Part shown: piece by piece, positions 16,493 to 24,486 of the stretch
Layout: the number at the start of each line of letters is the position of its first letter
Position numbering within the stretch: the stretch's first letter is position 1
The notes under the pieces: generated by a model
Database searches by the model: none
Told to the model about the DNA's origin: nothing
The model's input: the letters and a program-made list of their open reading frames with translations, nothing else
Translations under genes and position numbers: made by a program
NCBI RefSeq assembly: GCF_018678075.1
Contig: NZ_JAHHIR010000054.1
Coordinates: 1 to 47,363 of the forward strand
Direction: 5' to 3'
Source of the DNA: Epibacterium ulvae
GTDB lineage: Bacteria; Pseudomonadota; Alphaproteobacteria; Rhodobacterales; Rhodobacteraceae
Length of the DNA stretch: 47,363 nt

Positions 16493-17556
16493 ACGTCCAA
16501 TCCGGGTGGGGGTGTCAGCGCCTTGGGGAACAGTCCCATGACCTTGAACAGATTTCCCATTTCCTGCGGGTGCGTCAACCGTCGATGTGCGGCAATCAAG
16601 TTTTCCAGTGCGTCACCGCTGAGGGCGGCGGCCAAACTTTGCGCGCGGTTTGTGATGCCGAGCCGTTCGAGAAAGATCCCCTGTGGCGTGATCCGGGAAA
16701 AGGCGCAGTTGGCAGCCGCCGCCGCAACCGTCAGCGCCTCAAAATCCACATGGGTGGTGAGATCCGCCGCGCCGGGGTCTTGCAATGGGTCTGTCGGCGC
16801 ATGGGCCCGCAGCGCTTGCAAAGTATCCCCAAGGGAGCGCCAATCGCCATAGTCAATCACTAGCGCCGCACCGCCATGGGTCGCAATCCGGGTGCAGACT
16901 TCCGTCATAATGGGATGCGCCGTGGTGCAAATCTCGACCAGGTCGCCGACTTTGGTGTCGTCCAGCCGGTGATCCAATGCGGGTTGCGGCGTGGGCTCGG
17001 CCAGACCAAAAGACAGGGCCCCGTCCGTGAGGCCGACGCGTTTCTCAGCCCAGCCCATGTCCTGGCGGATAAACTGGCGCACAGGCAGCGCGTCAAAGAA
17101 TTCATTGGCCACCAAAAATAGTGGTTGCTGCGGCAGGTCTGCGACGTGATCGCTCCATGTCACCGGGTAATCGGCCAGGGCGTCTTTCTGCGCGGCACGC
17201 AGGGTAGGGGAGGCCTCGATCAGGTGGAGTTGAAGGGCGGCGTGAAACCCCGGAACACCGCGGGTGGCGCGCAGGACATCCCCCATCAAGGTGCCGCGAC
17301 CGGGGCCAAGCTCGGCCAGTGAAAAGGGGGCAGGGGAGTCCTGGTCCATCCAAGCCTGCGCCAGTGACAGGCCGATCAATTCGCCAAACATCTGGGAAAT
17401 CTCGGGCGCTGTGATGAAATCCCCCTGTGCGCCCAGGGGATCGCGGGTGGTGTAGTAGCCAAATTCCGGATGCAGCAAACAGTCCGCCATGTAATCGGCG
17501 ATGGACAAAGGGCCGTCGGTGATGATCCGGGATTTCAGGTGGTCCAACAGGCTCAT
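16489..17556 (-). CDS. SAM-dependent methyltransferase, NDUFAF7/MidA family (DUF185)
   Basis: A 355-residue class I methyltransferase. The N-terminal signature is [23 protein letters not shown], here [20 protein letters not shown] with [20 protein letters not shown]. The SAM-binding loop is [14 protein letters not shown], and [14 protein letters not shown] follows. Human NDUFAF7, in this family, methylates an arginine of complex I; the bacterial role is not settled. It overlaps lgt upstream and pgeF downstream by 4 bases each, which points to tight translational coupling. Confidence 0.9.
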   Translation of the reverse strand: MSLLDHLKSRIITDGPLSIADYMADCLLHPEFGYYTTRDPLGAQGDFITAPEISQMFGELIGLSLAQAWMDQDSPAPFSLAELGPGRGTLMGDVLRATRGVPGFHAALQLHLIEASPTLRAAQKDALADYPVTWSDHVADLPQQPLFLVANEFFDALPVRQFIRQDMGWAEKRVGLTDGALSFGLAEPTPQPALDHRLDDTKVGDLVEICTTAHPIMTEVCTRIATHGGAALVIDYGDWRSLGDTLQALRAHAPTDPLQDPGAADLTTHVDFEALTVAAAAANCAFSRITPQGIFLERLGITNRAQSLAAALSGDALENLIAAHRRLTHPQEMGNLFKVMGLFPKALTPPPGLDV

Positions 17557-18458
17557 GCGCGCGCCTCTTTGCTGTGAACACTACGGGCGCGCAGCACAAA
17601 ATAGACGCCAAGCGCGATCATCGGCAAAGACAGCGCCTGTCCTTGAGTGAGGCCATACCCGTTAATATGCCACGCCAGCCCCAATGGGTTGCCAAGGGAG
17701 ACGAATTGGAAATCGGGCTGGCGGAAGAATTCCACCAGAAACCTTGCGCAGCCATATCCCGCGAGAAACACGCCAACCACCAGCCCGGGGCGCAGGAACG
17801 CATGGCGCCGGTAGACAAGGAACAGAATGAGTGCACCAAGGACGAGACCTTCCAAGGCGGCCTCATACAGCTGGCTGGGATGGCGCGCGCAGATGTCGCC
17901 CACCGCTTGGCCGCAGTTTTGCGCGGCGCGTCCCGGAAAAGCGACGCCCCAGGGCAGGGTGGTCGCCCGCCCCCAAAGCTCGGCATTGATGAAATTCGCA
18001 AGCCGCCCCAGCATCAGACCCGGAGCCACGGTATGGGCCACCAGATCCGCCATCTGTATTTTGGGAATATTGTTCAGTGTCGCATAGACCCAAGAGGCGA
18101 CAACAACACCCAGCAATCCACCATGAAACGCCATGCCGCCCTGCCAAATCAGCAAGATCTCCATCGGGTTCGCCAAATAATAGGCCGGTTGATAAAACAG
18201 CACGAACCCCAACCGTCCGCCCAGAACCACGCCAAGGATGATCCAGGTGATCAGATCCTCCACCTGTTTCGGCTGCATCGGCGCAGTCTGACCTGGCCAC
18301 AGCGCTGGGCGTGTCACGGCCATAACAGCCAGCCTCCAGGCAATCAGGATACCGGCGATATAGGCCAGGGCATACCAACGCAGGGCGAATGACGCGCCGC
18401 CGATAGAGATGGAGAAGATCTCGGGCGAAATTTCGGGAAATGGGATCAAAGCGTGCAT
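17553..18458 (-). CDS. lgt: Prolipoprotein diacylglyceryl transferase
   Basis: Lgt transfers diacylglycerol from phosphatidylglycerol to the lipobox cysteine, the first step of lipoprotein maturation, in the inner membrane. The 301-residue protein has about seven membrane helices. Family motifs are [10 protein letters not shown] near the start, [11 protein letters not shown] with the essential His, and [13 protein letters not shown], the Lgt signature. I chose the ATG at 18458 ([15 protein letters not shown]) because family members begin like this; the frame runs on upstream into the divergent ubiK region. It would process the lipoproteins encoded elsewhere in this window. Confidence 0.94.
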   Translation of the reverse strand: MHALIPFPEISPEIFSISIGGASFALRWYALAYIAGILIAWRLAVMAVTRPALWPGQTAPMQPKQVEDLITWIILGVVLGGRLGFVLFYQPAYYLANPMEILLIWQGGMAFHGGLLGVVVASWVYATLNNIPKIQMADLVAHTVAPGLMLGRLANFINAELWGRATTLPWGVAFPGRAAQNCGQAVGDICARHPSQLYEAALEGLVLGALILFLVYRRHAFLRPGLVVGVFLAGYGCARFLVEFFRQPDFQFVSLGNPLGLAWHINGYGLTQGQALSLPMIALGVYFVLRARSVHSKEARA

Positions 18459-18555
18459 ATTGGGTGAATGCCTTTGCAACAGGTCCAAAGTCAACGGCTT
18501 GCCGTTGGCGATTTGCTTGCCCATATAGGGGGTAAGCTTCACACGGAGAAGACAT

Positions 18556-18804
18556 ATGCAGACTCGCAATAAGATCCTGGACGATATTTCGCAGCTGATG
18601 ACCAACGCCATGGGCGTGGCGCAGGGTGCGCGCGACGAGGCAGAGACCGCCGCCAAAAGCCTGGTGGACCGCTGGTTGGCCGACCGCGACTTTGTTACAC
18701 GCGAAGAATTCGATGCGGTACGGGCCATGGCCCAGAAGGCGCGCGAAGAAAATGAAGCGTTGAAAACACGTTTGACGGCGATCGAAGAAAAGCTGAACGG
18801 CTAA
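18556..18804 (+). CDS. ubiK: Ubiquinone biosynthesis accessory factor UbiK (BMFP family)
   Basis: An 82-residue, helical protein of the BMFP/YqiC group. It reads [20 protein letters not shown], then [20 protein letters not shown] and ends [14 protein letters not shown], a typical coiled-coil trimerisation end. UbiK promotes aerobic ubiquinone synthesis by joining the Ubi metabolon, and related proteins bind membranes. It is divergent from lgt with 97 bases between, and has a strong terminator. Confidence 0.88.
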   Translation: MQTRNKILDDISQLMTNAMGVAQGARDEAETAAKSLVDRWLADRDFVTREEFDAVRAMAQKAREENEALKTRLTAIEEKLNG

Positions 18805-18847
18805 GGCTCCTTCCGTCGATCTGACATTGCATCGCGTGCGATGTGTG

Positions 18848-18876
18848 GCGCGTCCTTTTTGGGCGCGCGCTTTTTT
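18848..18876 (+). terminator. Terminator after ubiK
   Basis: GCGCGTCC (18848-18855) pairs with GGGCGCGC (18861-18868), with one G-T pair, around TTTTT and is followed by GCTTTTTTG. Confidence 0.85.
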
Positions 18877-18918
18877 GTGGCTGACTGTGGGGTCCGTTTC
18901 CCCATTGTGATCCCGCCG

Positions 18919-18938
18919 ACACATGTTGTGACATGTGT
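18919..18938. promoter_or_regulatory. 20-bp perfect palindrome, candidate operator
   Basis: ACACATGT (18919-18926), TGTG, ACATGTGT (18931-18938). This perfect dyad lies in the 337-base gap between ubiK and yjhX, about 200 bases before yjhX. The size suits a dimeric repressor. No binding protein is known; this is pattern evidence only. The rest of the gap holds the ubiK terminator and no gene. Confidence 0.4.
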
Positions 18939-19141
18939 TGATCCACCGAAATGTTTGGCCTTCTCATCCTGCGACGTGCGGGTTTAAAGGGGGGAGAAAC
19001 CAACCCAATTCGGGAATTGTTGATGTTCGGGCTTGCCGCTCACCACTGATCCCTTGCTTTCTTTGCAAGGTCTCACCTGTCACCGCTGGGCGCTCTTGTG
19101 TCCGGGCGCTGTGGCGTTGTGGTTTGACACAGGCACTTACA

Positions 19142-19399
19142 ATGAACATCTCAAAAAACGAACAGCGCGTGTTGCACGCGTTGGCCCAAGGCGGCCAGAT
19201 CCGATATCTACGCTCATCCAATGGCCGTGTGGTCGAGGTCACCTGCTTTACCCGTGACGGTATGGTTTTGACCAATTGTACCTTGGAGGTCTTTGGCAAG
19301 CTCAGACGGAAACGGCTGATCGAATCCAAAAACTCGAACCCTTATCGGATCTCTGAACGTGGGCGACGCTCTGTGCGCGCGCAATTGGACAACCGCTGA
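19142..19399 (+). CDS. yjhX: YjhX-family protein (UPF0386), toxin-like
   Basis: An 85-residue protein matching YjhX along its whole length: MNISKNEQRVLHALAQGGQI, VVEVTCFTRDGMVLTNCTLE, KLRRKRLIESKNSNPYRISERG and C-terminal RAQLDNR. In Escherichia coli YjhX is reported as a toxin paired with the acetyltransferase-like YjhQ. No such partner lies next to it here, so its role may differ. The structure suggests a winged-helix fold. I chose the ATG at 19142 from family alignment; a frame upstream is not family-like. The ribosome binding site is poor. Confidence 0.88.
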   Translation: MNISKNEQRVLHALAQGGQIRYLRSSNGRVVEVTCFTRDGMVLTNCTLEVFGKLRRKRLIESKNSNPYRISERGRRSVRAQLDNR

Positions 19400-19714
19400 G
19401 GATACATCTGGCTTCGGGGGTGGGCGCGGGCTCACCCCGACTTGCTCTTACGGGTCATTGATGCTGGCGTTTCGCAGCCCACCGCTCTGTTTGCGGTGGA
19501 TTTTCGCTCCATAGGGCGTGGGGCGATATTTTGCGCGCTTCCACAGATCATCCACAACTTATTGTCGTTATCCCCAAATAAAGGGTTGCCAGATCCTTTC
19601 TGCATCTTCACCATATTTTGTAGGGAGGCGGCATTCTGCCCCTTTCTATTGAGCAGAAAACTAACCGTTGGGGTGCTGCCACGCCCGATTGTTAGAAGCG
19701 AAAGAGGTGGACCC
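19400..19714. other. 315-base gap with hairpin and two DnaA-box-like sites
   Basis: No convincing gene was seen. A GC-rich hairpin, TCGGGG with CCCCGA around 19414-19440, follows yjhX and could be its terminator, though no T-run follows. TCATCCACA (19548-19556) and TTATCCCCA (19568-19576) each differ by one base from the DnaA box TTATCCACA. The promoter of the ybjN-proC operon should lie toward the right end. A 94-codon minus-strand frame here was not accepted. Confidence 0.4.
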
Positions 19715-20215
19715 ATGTCCCTTTCCGAGCAACAACTCTTCGAAGATTCCCATCCAATTGATATTGTCGAACACCTGGCGTCACATCATGAGTGGGATTT
19801 CGACCGGATTGCCGATGATCAGATCGCTATGGCCGTTGAAGGCCAATGGCGGACCTATTCATTGACACTGGCCTGGTCGGATTACGAAGAAACCCTGCGT
19901 ATGGTCTGCAGTTTTGAGATGGACCCGCCCCAGGACAAATTGTCGGGGCTTTATGAACTGATCAACAAGATGAACGATCAGTGCTGGACCGGTGCATTTA
20001 CCTATTGGCCGGACCACAAACTGATGCTGTATCGCTATGGCTTGCTGCTGAGCGGCGGCCAGACGGTGACCCCCCAACAGATCGACAGTCTGATGAATAT
20101 GGCTGTGGCCAATTGCGAGCGCTACTATCCTGCGATCCAGCTGAATGTCTGGGGCGAGCGAAAGCCCGAGGACGCGATGCAAGTCGCCATTGCAGAGGCC
20201 TACGGCCGGGCGTAA
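19715..20215 (+). CDS. YbjN domain protein
   Basis: A 166-residue soluble protein with a YbjN domain (PF10722-like): HPIDIVEHLASHHEWDFDRI, VEGQWRTYSLTLAWSDYEETL and ELINKMNDQCWTGAFTYWPD. YbjN proteins are linked to stress responses and may act as chaperone-like adaptors (type III secretion chaperone-like fold), but the function is unclear. GAGGTGG is a good ribosome binding site before the ATG at 19715; the upstream extension of the frame is not family-like. It begins a plus-strand operon with proC, a tRNA-binding protein and a dehydrogenase. Confidence 0.85.
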   Translation: MSLSEQQLFEDSHPIDIVEHLASHHEWDFDRIADDQIAMAVEGQWRTYSLTLAWSDYEETLRMVCSFEMDPPQDKLSGLYELINKMNDQCWTGAFTYWPDHKLMLYRYGLLLSGGQTVTPQQIDSLMNMAVANCERYYPAIQLNVWGERKPEDAMQVAIAEAYGRA

Positions 20216-20256
20216 TGATTTGTCCCAAACCAAACGACTGATGGAGAGGGGTAACC

Positions 20257-21072
20257 ATGGATATGACAGAATTCGCGGCCCGCGGGCTAGTGCTGTTGGG
20301 TTGCGGCAAGATGGGATCCGCCATGCTTGCCGGGTGGTTGGACAGCGGGCTGCCGGAAAATGCGGTCTGGGTCGCTGACCCACTCCCTTCTGACTGGGTT
20401 AAAGGCACCGGCGTCCACGTGAATGCGGCGTTGCCTAAGAAACCCTCGATTGTGTTGATCGCCGTAAAACCACAGATGATGGAAGAAACGCTGCCCGTGC
20501 TGAAAATGTATGGCGGTGGCGGGACATTGTTTATTTCCGTCGCTGCGGGCACTTCCCTGGCGACCCTGGCTGATGTTTTGGGCGAACAAACTCCCATCGT
20601 GCGGGCCATGCCAAACACACCGGCTGCCATCGCAAAAGGGATCACAGCCGTGGTTGGCAATGCGCATTGCAGCGCGGATGACGTTGTTCAGGCAGAGATT
20701 TTGCTGACCGCTGTAGGTCAGGTTGTGCGTCTCGATGCAGAAGACCAGATGGACGCGGTGACCGCCGTATCAGGATCAGGCCCAGCCTATGTGTTCCATC
20801 TTATAGAAACGCTTGCGGCCGGCGGCGTGGCGCAGGGGCTTCCCGAGGCCTTGGCCCTGCAATTGGCAAAAGCAACCGTCGCAGGCGGTGGCGCGCTGGC
20901 TGAGGCGGTTGAAGCAAGCCCAGGCCAGTTGCGTGAGAATGTGACCAGTCCTAATGGGACGACGCAGGCCGCTCTGGAGGTCTTGATGAACGAAGTAGAC
21001 GGCTTCCCACCGTTGTTGAAACGCGCGGTTGCAGCTGCAACTGAACGGTCCAAGGAGCTTTCCCGTGGCTGA
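20257..21072 (+). CDS. proC: Pyrroline-5-carboxylate reductase
   Basis: ProC reduces pyrroline-5-carboxylate to proline with NADPH, the last step of proline synthesis. The 271-residue protein has the Rossmann loop LGCGKMGSAMLAGW at the N terminus, AVKPQMM, VRAMPNTPAAI, and the helical C-terminal domain with VSGSGPAYVFHLIE and ENVTSPNGTTQAAL, the ProC signature. It follows ybjN by 41 bases. Its stop overlaps the start of the tRNA-binding gene. Confidence 0.95.
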   Translation: MDMTEFAARGLVLLGCGKMGSAMLAGWLDSGLPENAVWVADPLPSDWVKGTGVHVNAALPKKPSIVLIAVKPQMMEETLPVLKMYGGGGTLFISVAAGTSLATLADVLGEQTPIVRAMPNTPAAIAKGITAVVGNAHCSADDVVQAEILLTAVGQVVRLDAEDQMDAVTAVSGSGPAYVFHLIETLAAGGVAQGLPEALALQLAKATVAGGGALAEAVEASPGQLRENVTSPNGTTQAALEVLMNEVDGFPPLLKRAVAAATERSKELSRG

Positions 21073-21415
21073 TGTTTCCTTTGATGACTTTATGAAAGTG
21101 GATGTGCGCACCGGTTGCGTGGTGCGCGCAGAGGCCTACCCCGAGGCGCTCAAACCGGCGATCAAGATGTGGATCGATTTCGGCGATGAGATTGGCGAGA
21201 AAAAGACCTCAGCCCAAGTCACGGCGCATTACGATCCTGACAGTCTGGTGGGCAAGCAGGTGCTTGCCGTGGTGAACTTTCCCCCCCGTCAAATCGGCAA
21301 GTTCATGTCCGAGGTGCTGGTGCTGGGCCTGCCGGATGAAAACGGTGAGATTGTGCTGATCGGCCCGGACGGTGACGTCGAAGTGGATGTCCCCCTGGGC
21401 GGGAGATTGCATTGA
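21065..21415 (+). CDS. tRNA-binding-domain protein, CsaA-like
   Basis: A 116-residue protein that is almost entirely one OB-fold tRNA-binding domain: FDDFMKVDVRTGCVVRAEAY, KPAIKMWIDFGDEIGEKKTS, and NFPPRQIGKFMSEVLVLG. Related CsaA proteins act as export-related chaperones and bind tRNA. Translation starts at GTG at 21065 with AAGGAGC a few bases before it; this start overlaps the proC stop by 8 bases. The role of stand-alone members in alphaproteobacteria is not settled. Confidence 0.86.
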   Translation: MADVSFDDFMKVDVRTGCVVRAEAYPEALKPAIKMWIDFGDEIGEKKTSAQVTAHYDPDSLVGKQVLAVVNFPPRQIGKFMSEVLVLGLPDENGEIVLIGPDGDVEVDVPLGGRLH

Positions 21416-22371
21416 CCAAGGTTCTGATCGCACGCCGCATGACTGCGGATGTGGAGGCGCGCGCAAAGGAAGAATTCGACGCCGCTATCCGCATGGAGAC
21501 CGCGCCGATGTCCAAGGGCGAAATGGTCGCGGCCTTGTGTGACTATGACGTGGTCATGATATCGCTGGGCGATCATTTCACGGCCGAGGTCTTTGCCGAG
21601 GCTGGACACGTAGTGCGCTGCAAACTGCTGGCGAATGTTGGCGTTGGCTTCAACCATATCGATGTCGCGGCAGCCACAGCCGCTGGCGTGGCGGTCACCA
21701 ACACGCCCGGCGCGGTTACCGATGCTACGGCGGACATCGGGCTGACCTTGATGCTGATGACAGCGCGTCGCGCTGGCGAGGGGGAGCGTGCTGTGAGGGC
21801 CGGAGCATGGGAGGGCTGGCACCCGGTGCAATTCTTGGGCACCCATATGAGCGGACGACACGTCGGCATTCTGGGCATGGGCCGCATCGGTCAAGCAATT
21901 GCACGGCGCTGTCATTTCGGTTTTGGCATGGTGGTGTCTTATGTGGCACGCAGCGACAAAGAATTGAGCTTTCCAGCAACGCGCTGCGCAGACGTTCAGT
22001 CCTTGGCAGCTTCCGTGGACTTCTTGGTAGTGGCGGTACCCGGCGGTTCTGAAACCCAGCATCTGGTCGACGCGGATGTGTTTGAGAGCATGAAAAGCAG
22101 CGGCTTTCTGATCAACATCGCGCGCGGCGAAGTTGTCGATGAGGCCGCGTTGATCCATGCGTTGGAGACCAAACAGATCGCAGGTGCAGGACTCGACGTC
22201 TACGAGTTTGAACCAAAAGTACCCGAAGCCTTGTCGTGTAGGGAAAACGTAACCCTGTTGCCGCATCTTGGCACGGCGGCAGAGGATGTGCGCAGTGATA
22301 TGGGGCAAATGGCGCTGGACAACGTCGCGGCCTTTATCAACGGGCAAACATTGCCAAACAGCGTGTCGTGA
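21412..22371 (+). CDS. D-2-hydroxyacid dehydrogenase (glyoxylate/hydroxypyruvate reductase-like)
   Basis: A 319-residue NAD(P)-dependent enzyme. The substrate domain is at both ends and a Rossmann domain lies in the middle with GILGMGRIGQAIARR. The catalytic set is visible: Arg in NIARGEVVDE, Glu in GLDVYEFEP, and His in LPHLGTA. The sequence looks closest to the glyoxylate reductase / D-glycerate dehydrogenase group, but the substrate is not certain. The start is TTG at 21412, overlapping the previous stop by 4 bases (TTGA), so it is translationally coupled. It is last in the operon. Confidence 0.88.
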   Translation: MTKVLIARRMTADVEARAKEEFDAAIRMETAPMSKGEMVAALCDYDVVMISLGDHFTAEVFAEAGHVVRCKLLANVGVGFNHIDVAAATAAGVAVTNTPGAVTDATADIGLTLMLMTARRAGEGERAVRAGAWEGWHPVQFLGTHMSGRHVGILGMGRIGQAIARRCHFGFGMVVSYVARSDKELSFPATRCADVQSLAASVDFLVVAVPGGSETQHLVDADVFESMKSSGFLINIARGEVVDEAALIHALETKQIAGAGLDVYEFEPKVPEALSCRENVTLLPHLGTAAEDVRSDMGQMALDNVAAFINGQTLPNSVS

Positions 22372-22388
22372 TCAATTGACACGGTGAA

Positions 22389-22468
22389 GGCAGATGCTCC
22401 CGCCCGTCGCAGACGCGCAAATGCGCATCACTTCCCGTTGGGCATGGCAGCGCACCTGCGGTGCGCTG
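22389..22468. repeat. REP-like palindromic element
   Basis: GCGCA-aa-TGCGC is a short perfect hairpin near 22416-22428. TTGGGCATGGCA (from about 22438) leads into CAGCGCACC (22448-22456) paired with GGTGCGCTG (22460-22468). The 12-base leader is identical to the one before the large palindrome near 2180. ATGCTCCCGCCC (22393-22404) is the reverse complement of a motif near 2350. Confidence 0.5.
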
Positions 22469-22530
22469 AAGGCAGATTGAGGCAGACGTTTCGCGATGTA
22501 AGCGGTTAAAGAACACTAGGAGTAATACAA

Positions 22531-22608
22531 ATGCGTATTGTTATGACGGTCGTTAGCCTAAGCCTGTTGGCAGCTTGTAACGGAGTGCCGTTGGTGCCGC
22601 TGATCTAG
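22531..22608 (+). CDS. 25-residue lipoprotein
   Basis: The ATG at 22531 opens MRIVMTVVSLSLLAACNG then VPLVPLI. This is a complete signal peptide with lipobox LAAC, leaving a mature peptide of only about 10 residues after lipid attachment. AGGAG lies 8 bases before the ATG. Very short lipoproteins ending ACNGVP-x-VP are, as far as I recall, widespread as hypothetical proteins in Rhodobacterales. It should be matured by Lgt and placed in the periplasm-facing membrane. It is too short for usual gene calling. Function unknown. Confidence 0.62.
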   Translation: MRIVMTVVSLSLLAACNGVPLVPLI

Positions 22609-22659
22609 GATCCGCGATTTTACCTCACCTCTTCCTTCGTTTCGTGCGAAATGCCGTGG

Positions 22660-22772
22660 CTTATGTTGGAGTGCCAATGCGCCGGGCTTGCCCGGCGCGC
22701 AGCCCAAGGCCGCATAAGTGGGGCTTGACGCAGTCAAGGCACACGCGGGCGCGGGAGTGCCACGCCTGCGTG
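22660..22772. other. Cluster of stem-loops between the small lipoprotein and arsH
   Basis: CTTATG (22660-22665) can pair with CATAAG (22713-22718), enclosing a perfect GCGCCGGGC / GCCCGGCGC stem (22679-22698). CTTGAC-gca-GTCAAG follows at 22724-22738. A stem CACGC-g-GGCG with CGCC-t-GCGTG spans 22742-22772. This could be a structured RNA, the shared terminator of the convergent genes, or more repeat-family units. There is no clear T-run after any stem. Confidence 0.4.
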
Positions 22773-22789
22773 GGTGTGATCATTTGATT

Positions 22790-23539
22790 TCAGAGTTTGG
22801 AGACGCGTGTATGGGTATCTGTGACCGTCTCAACACGTTCTGAGTAGCGGTCGACAAGGTGGTCTTTGCGTCCGCGCACCAGGTAGGTGAATTTCACCAA
22901 CTCTTCCATCACATCGAACACGCGGCGATAAAATGGACCTTCGGGCAGGCGGTCGCCTTCTTTGAATTCAAGCCAGGCTCTTGCGATCGAGCTTTGGTTC
23001 GGGATCGTCACCATCCGCATCCAGCGGCCCAGGATGCGCATCTGGTTGACAGCGTTAAAGCTTTGCGACCCACCAGACACCTGCATCACCGCAAGGGTCT
23101 TGCCCTGGGTTGGACGGATCCCCCCTTGGACCGACAAAGGCAGCCAGTCGATCTGGGTTTTCATGATCCCGGTCATGGCCCCGTGGCGTTCGGGTGAGGA
23201 CCAGACCATACCTTCGCTCCAGATTGCGAGATCGCGGAGTTCGGCCACTTTGGGATCGTCCGCCGCCCCTTCGTCATCGGGGAAGGGAAGCCCGGATGGA
23301 TTGAAAATCTTTGCCTCACAGCCAAGCGCCGTCAGAATGCGGGCACATTCTTCAACCACTTTTCGCGAATAGCTCACATCTCGCAGTGAGCCATAGAGCA
23401 ACAAAATCCGTGGCGGATGCCCCGGATCGTCACTTGCAGCAAGGGCTGAGGCATCTATAGGCTGAAACGCGTCTGCGTTTACTGCCGAAAGGTCGCTCAG
23501 ATCTGGTGTCCCAGATCCTAAGTCGTTTATGTCAGGCAC
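22790..23539 (-). CDS. arsH: ArsH-type NADPH-dependent FMN reductase
   Basis: A 249-residue flavodoxin-like protein. The FMN loop is [38 protein letters not shown] is the ArsH signature, and [14 protein letters not shown] matches the family tail. Known ArsH enzymes oxidise trivalent organoarsenicals or reduce quinones, azo dyes and chromate with NADPH. None of arsR, arsB or arsC is near. The gene instead overlaps by 8 bases with a small DNA-binding protein upstream, so they are one operon. The substrate here is therefore open. Confidence 0.88.
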   Translation of the reverse strand: MPDINDLGSGTPDLSDLSAVNADAFQPIDASALAASDDPGHPPRILLLYGSLRDVSYSRKVVEECARILTALGCEAKIFNPSGLPFPDDEGAADDPKVAELRDLAIWSEGMVWSSPERHGAMTGIMKTQIDWLPLSVQGGIRPTQGKTLAVMQVSGGSQSFNAVNQMRILGRWMRMVTIPNQSSIARAWLEFKEGDRLPEGPFYRRVFDVMEELVKFTYLVRGRKDHLVDRYSERVETVTDTHTRVSKL

Positions 23540-23990
23540 TGTCTTCTTCCAAGTGAAGCTTCATGTCGAGCAACACTTGCTGCAAAAGCACCGTTTCTTT
23601 CAAGAGACGTTTTGCCTCATTCACGGTAATAATGCCGTCTTCCATCGCAGACTGATATTCGCTCATCAAAGTTGCAAAACGCTGGCTGAGCGCAATGACG
23701 TCTGCGTTCACCCCACCAGGGCGCGATGTGCAGTCCGCGTTAGTTCCATAAGACAAGGTAATGTTGCGCAGATCCGCCAGGGCAGATGTGACATGCGGGA
23801 AAGAAGCCGAGCCTTCTAGGCGTGCAACTGCGTCCACTGGCATGAAGCGGTCTGAATGCTCCGAGTTCTCGGAGTAGTATCGCCCCAGAGTCGCCTTGGA
23901 TTTCCCGGTGATTTCGCAGGCTGCTTCGATGCCAACATCCTTCACCAGTGCTTCAGTGTGCTTCTTCAGATATGTACCAATGTCTGCCAT
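23532..23990 (-). CDS. Small helix-turn-helix regulator, phage CII-like
   Basis: A 152-residue helical protein. [20 protein letters not shown] looks like a DNA-recognition helix pair, and [23 protein letters not shown] recalls the region after the helix-turn-helix of phage CII/CP76-like regulators. The C-terminal third is a coiled coil ([21 protein letters not shown]) that may form dimers. Similar proteins occur in Rhodobacterales as conserved hypotheticals. It is the first gene of an operon with arsH. A large dyad just upstream suggests that it represses itself. The phage link is weak. Confidence 0.55.
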   Translation of the reverse strand: MADIGTYLKKHTEALVKDVGIEAACEITGKSKATLGRYYSENSEHSDRFMPVDAVARLEGSASFPHVTSALADLRNITLSYGTNADCTSRPGGVNADVIALSQRFATLMSEYQSAMEDGIITVNEAKRLLKETVLLQQVLLDMKLHLEEDSA

Positions 23991-24042
23991 TCTCGTCCTT
24001 CACCACTCGCCCTTGTCCCATTTCTTGGGGAACTCGCGGAAT

Positions 24043-24080
24043 AATTTCCCATTTCAGATGTGTAAAGGAAATGCGAAATT
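24043..24080. promoter_or_regulatory. 38-bp near-perfect dyad, candidate operator
   Basis: The left half is AATTTC-c-CATTTC (24043-24055) and the right half is GAAATG-c-GAAATT (24068-24080), with 12 bases between; 12 of 13 positions pair. It is centred 70 bases before the start of the small regulator gene. It fits two dimers bound side by side, and autoregulation is the simplest reading. Confidence 0.5.
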
Positions 24081-24486
24081 CTGACCATCCCTACTGGGTT
24101 TAGTGGGGTTGTGAGTAGAGAGGCGTGGCGAAATCGCATCCTTGCTTACGTATAGGTCGTCGGATCAGTGAGTGGGCGACGACCTTTTCAGGGCAATTGG
24201 TCTGCCATTTGAGTGCATTCCGGCCGCACGGGTTAATCATGTGCCGTCGTAGGTTGTAGTACTGGTTTTGCAGAATCAGCGGCAACCGACCGTCTGAACG
24301 AGTATTGAAGTTGGTCGGAATGCGCCATTTTTCAAAGGTTTGGCAGTTTTTTGCCCTGTAGTTGTCCGGGTCTTTTGGCACGGGGCGTCTTCGTTTTGAC
24401 CGAAAGCGATGCACAGCTGGAGCCCGAGGGCTGCGCGGCCAGTGCAGGCTCTTCCCGAATCCGCATAGGCTCGGTAAACGGCTTTT
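24081..24486. other. 406-base gap before tdk
   Basis: I see no gene, repeat or clear terminator here. Minus-strand frames across it continue into a shadow of tdk and are not accepted. The tdk promoter should lie near the right end, but no motif stands out. Confidence 0.4.
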
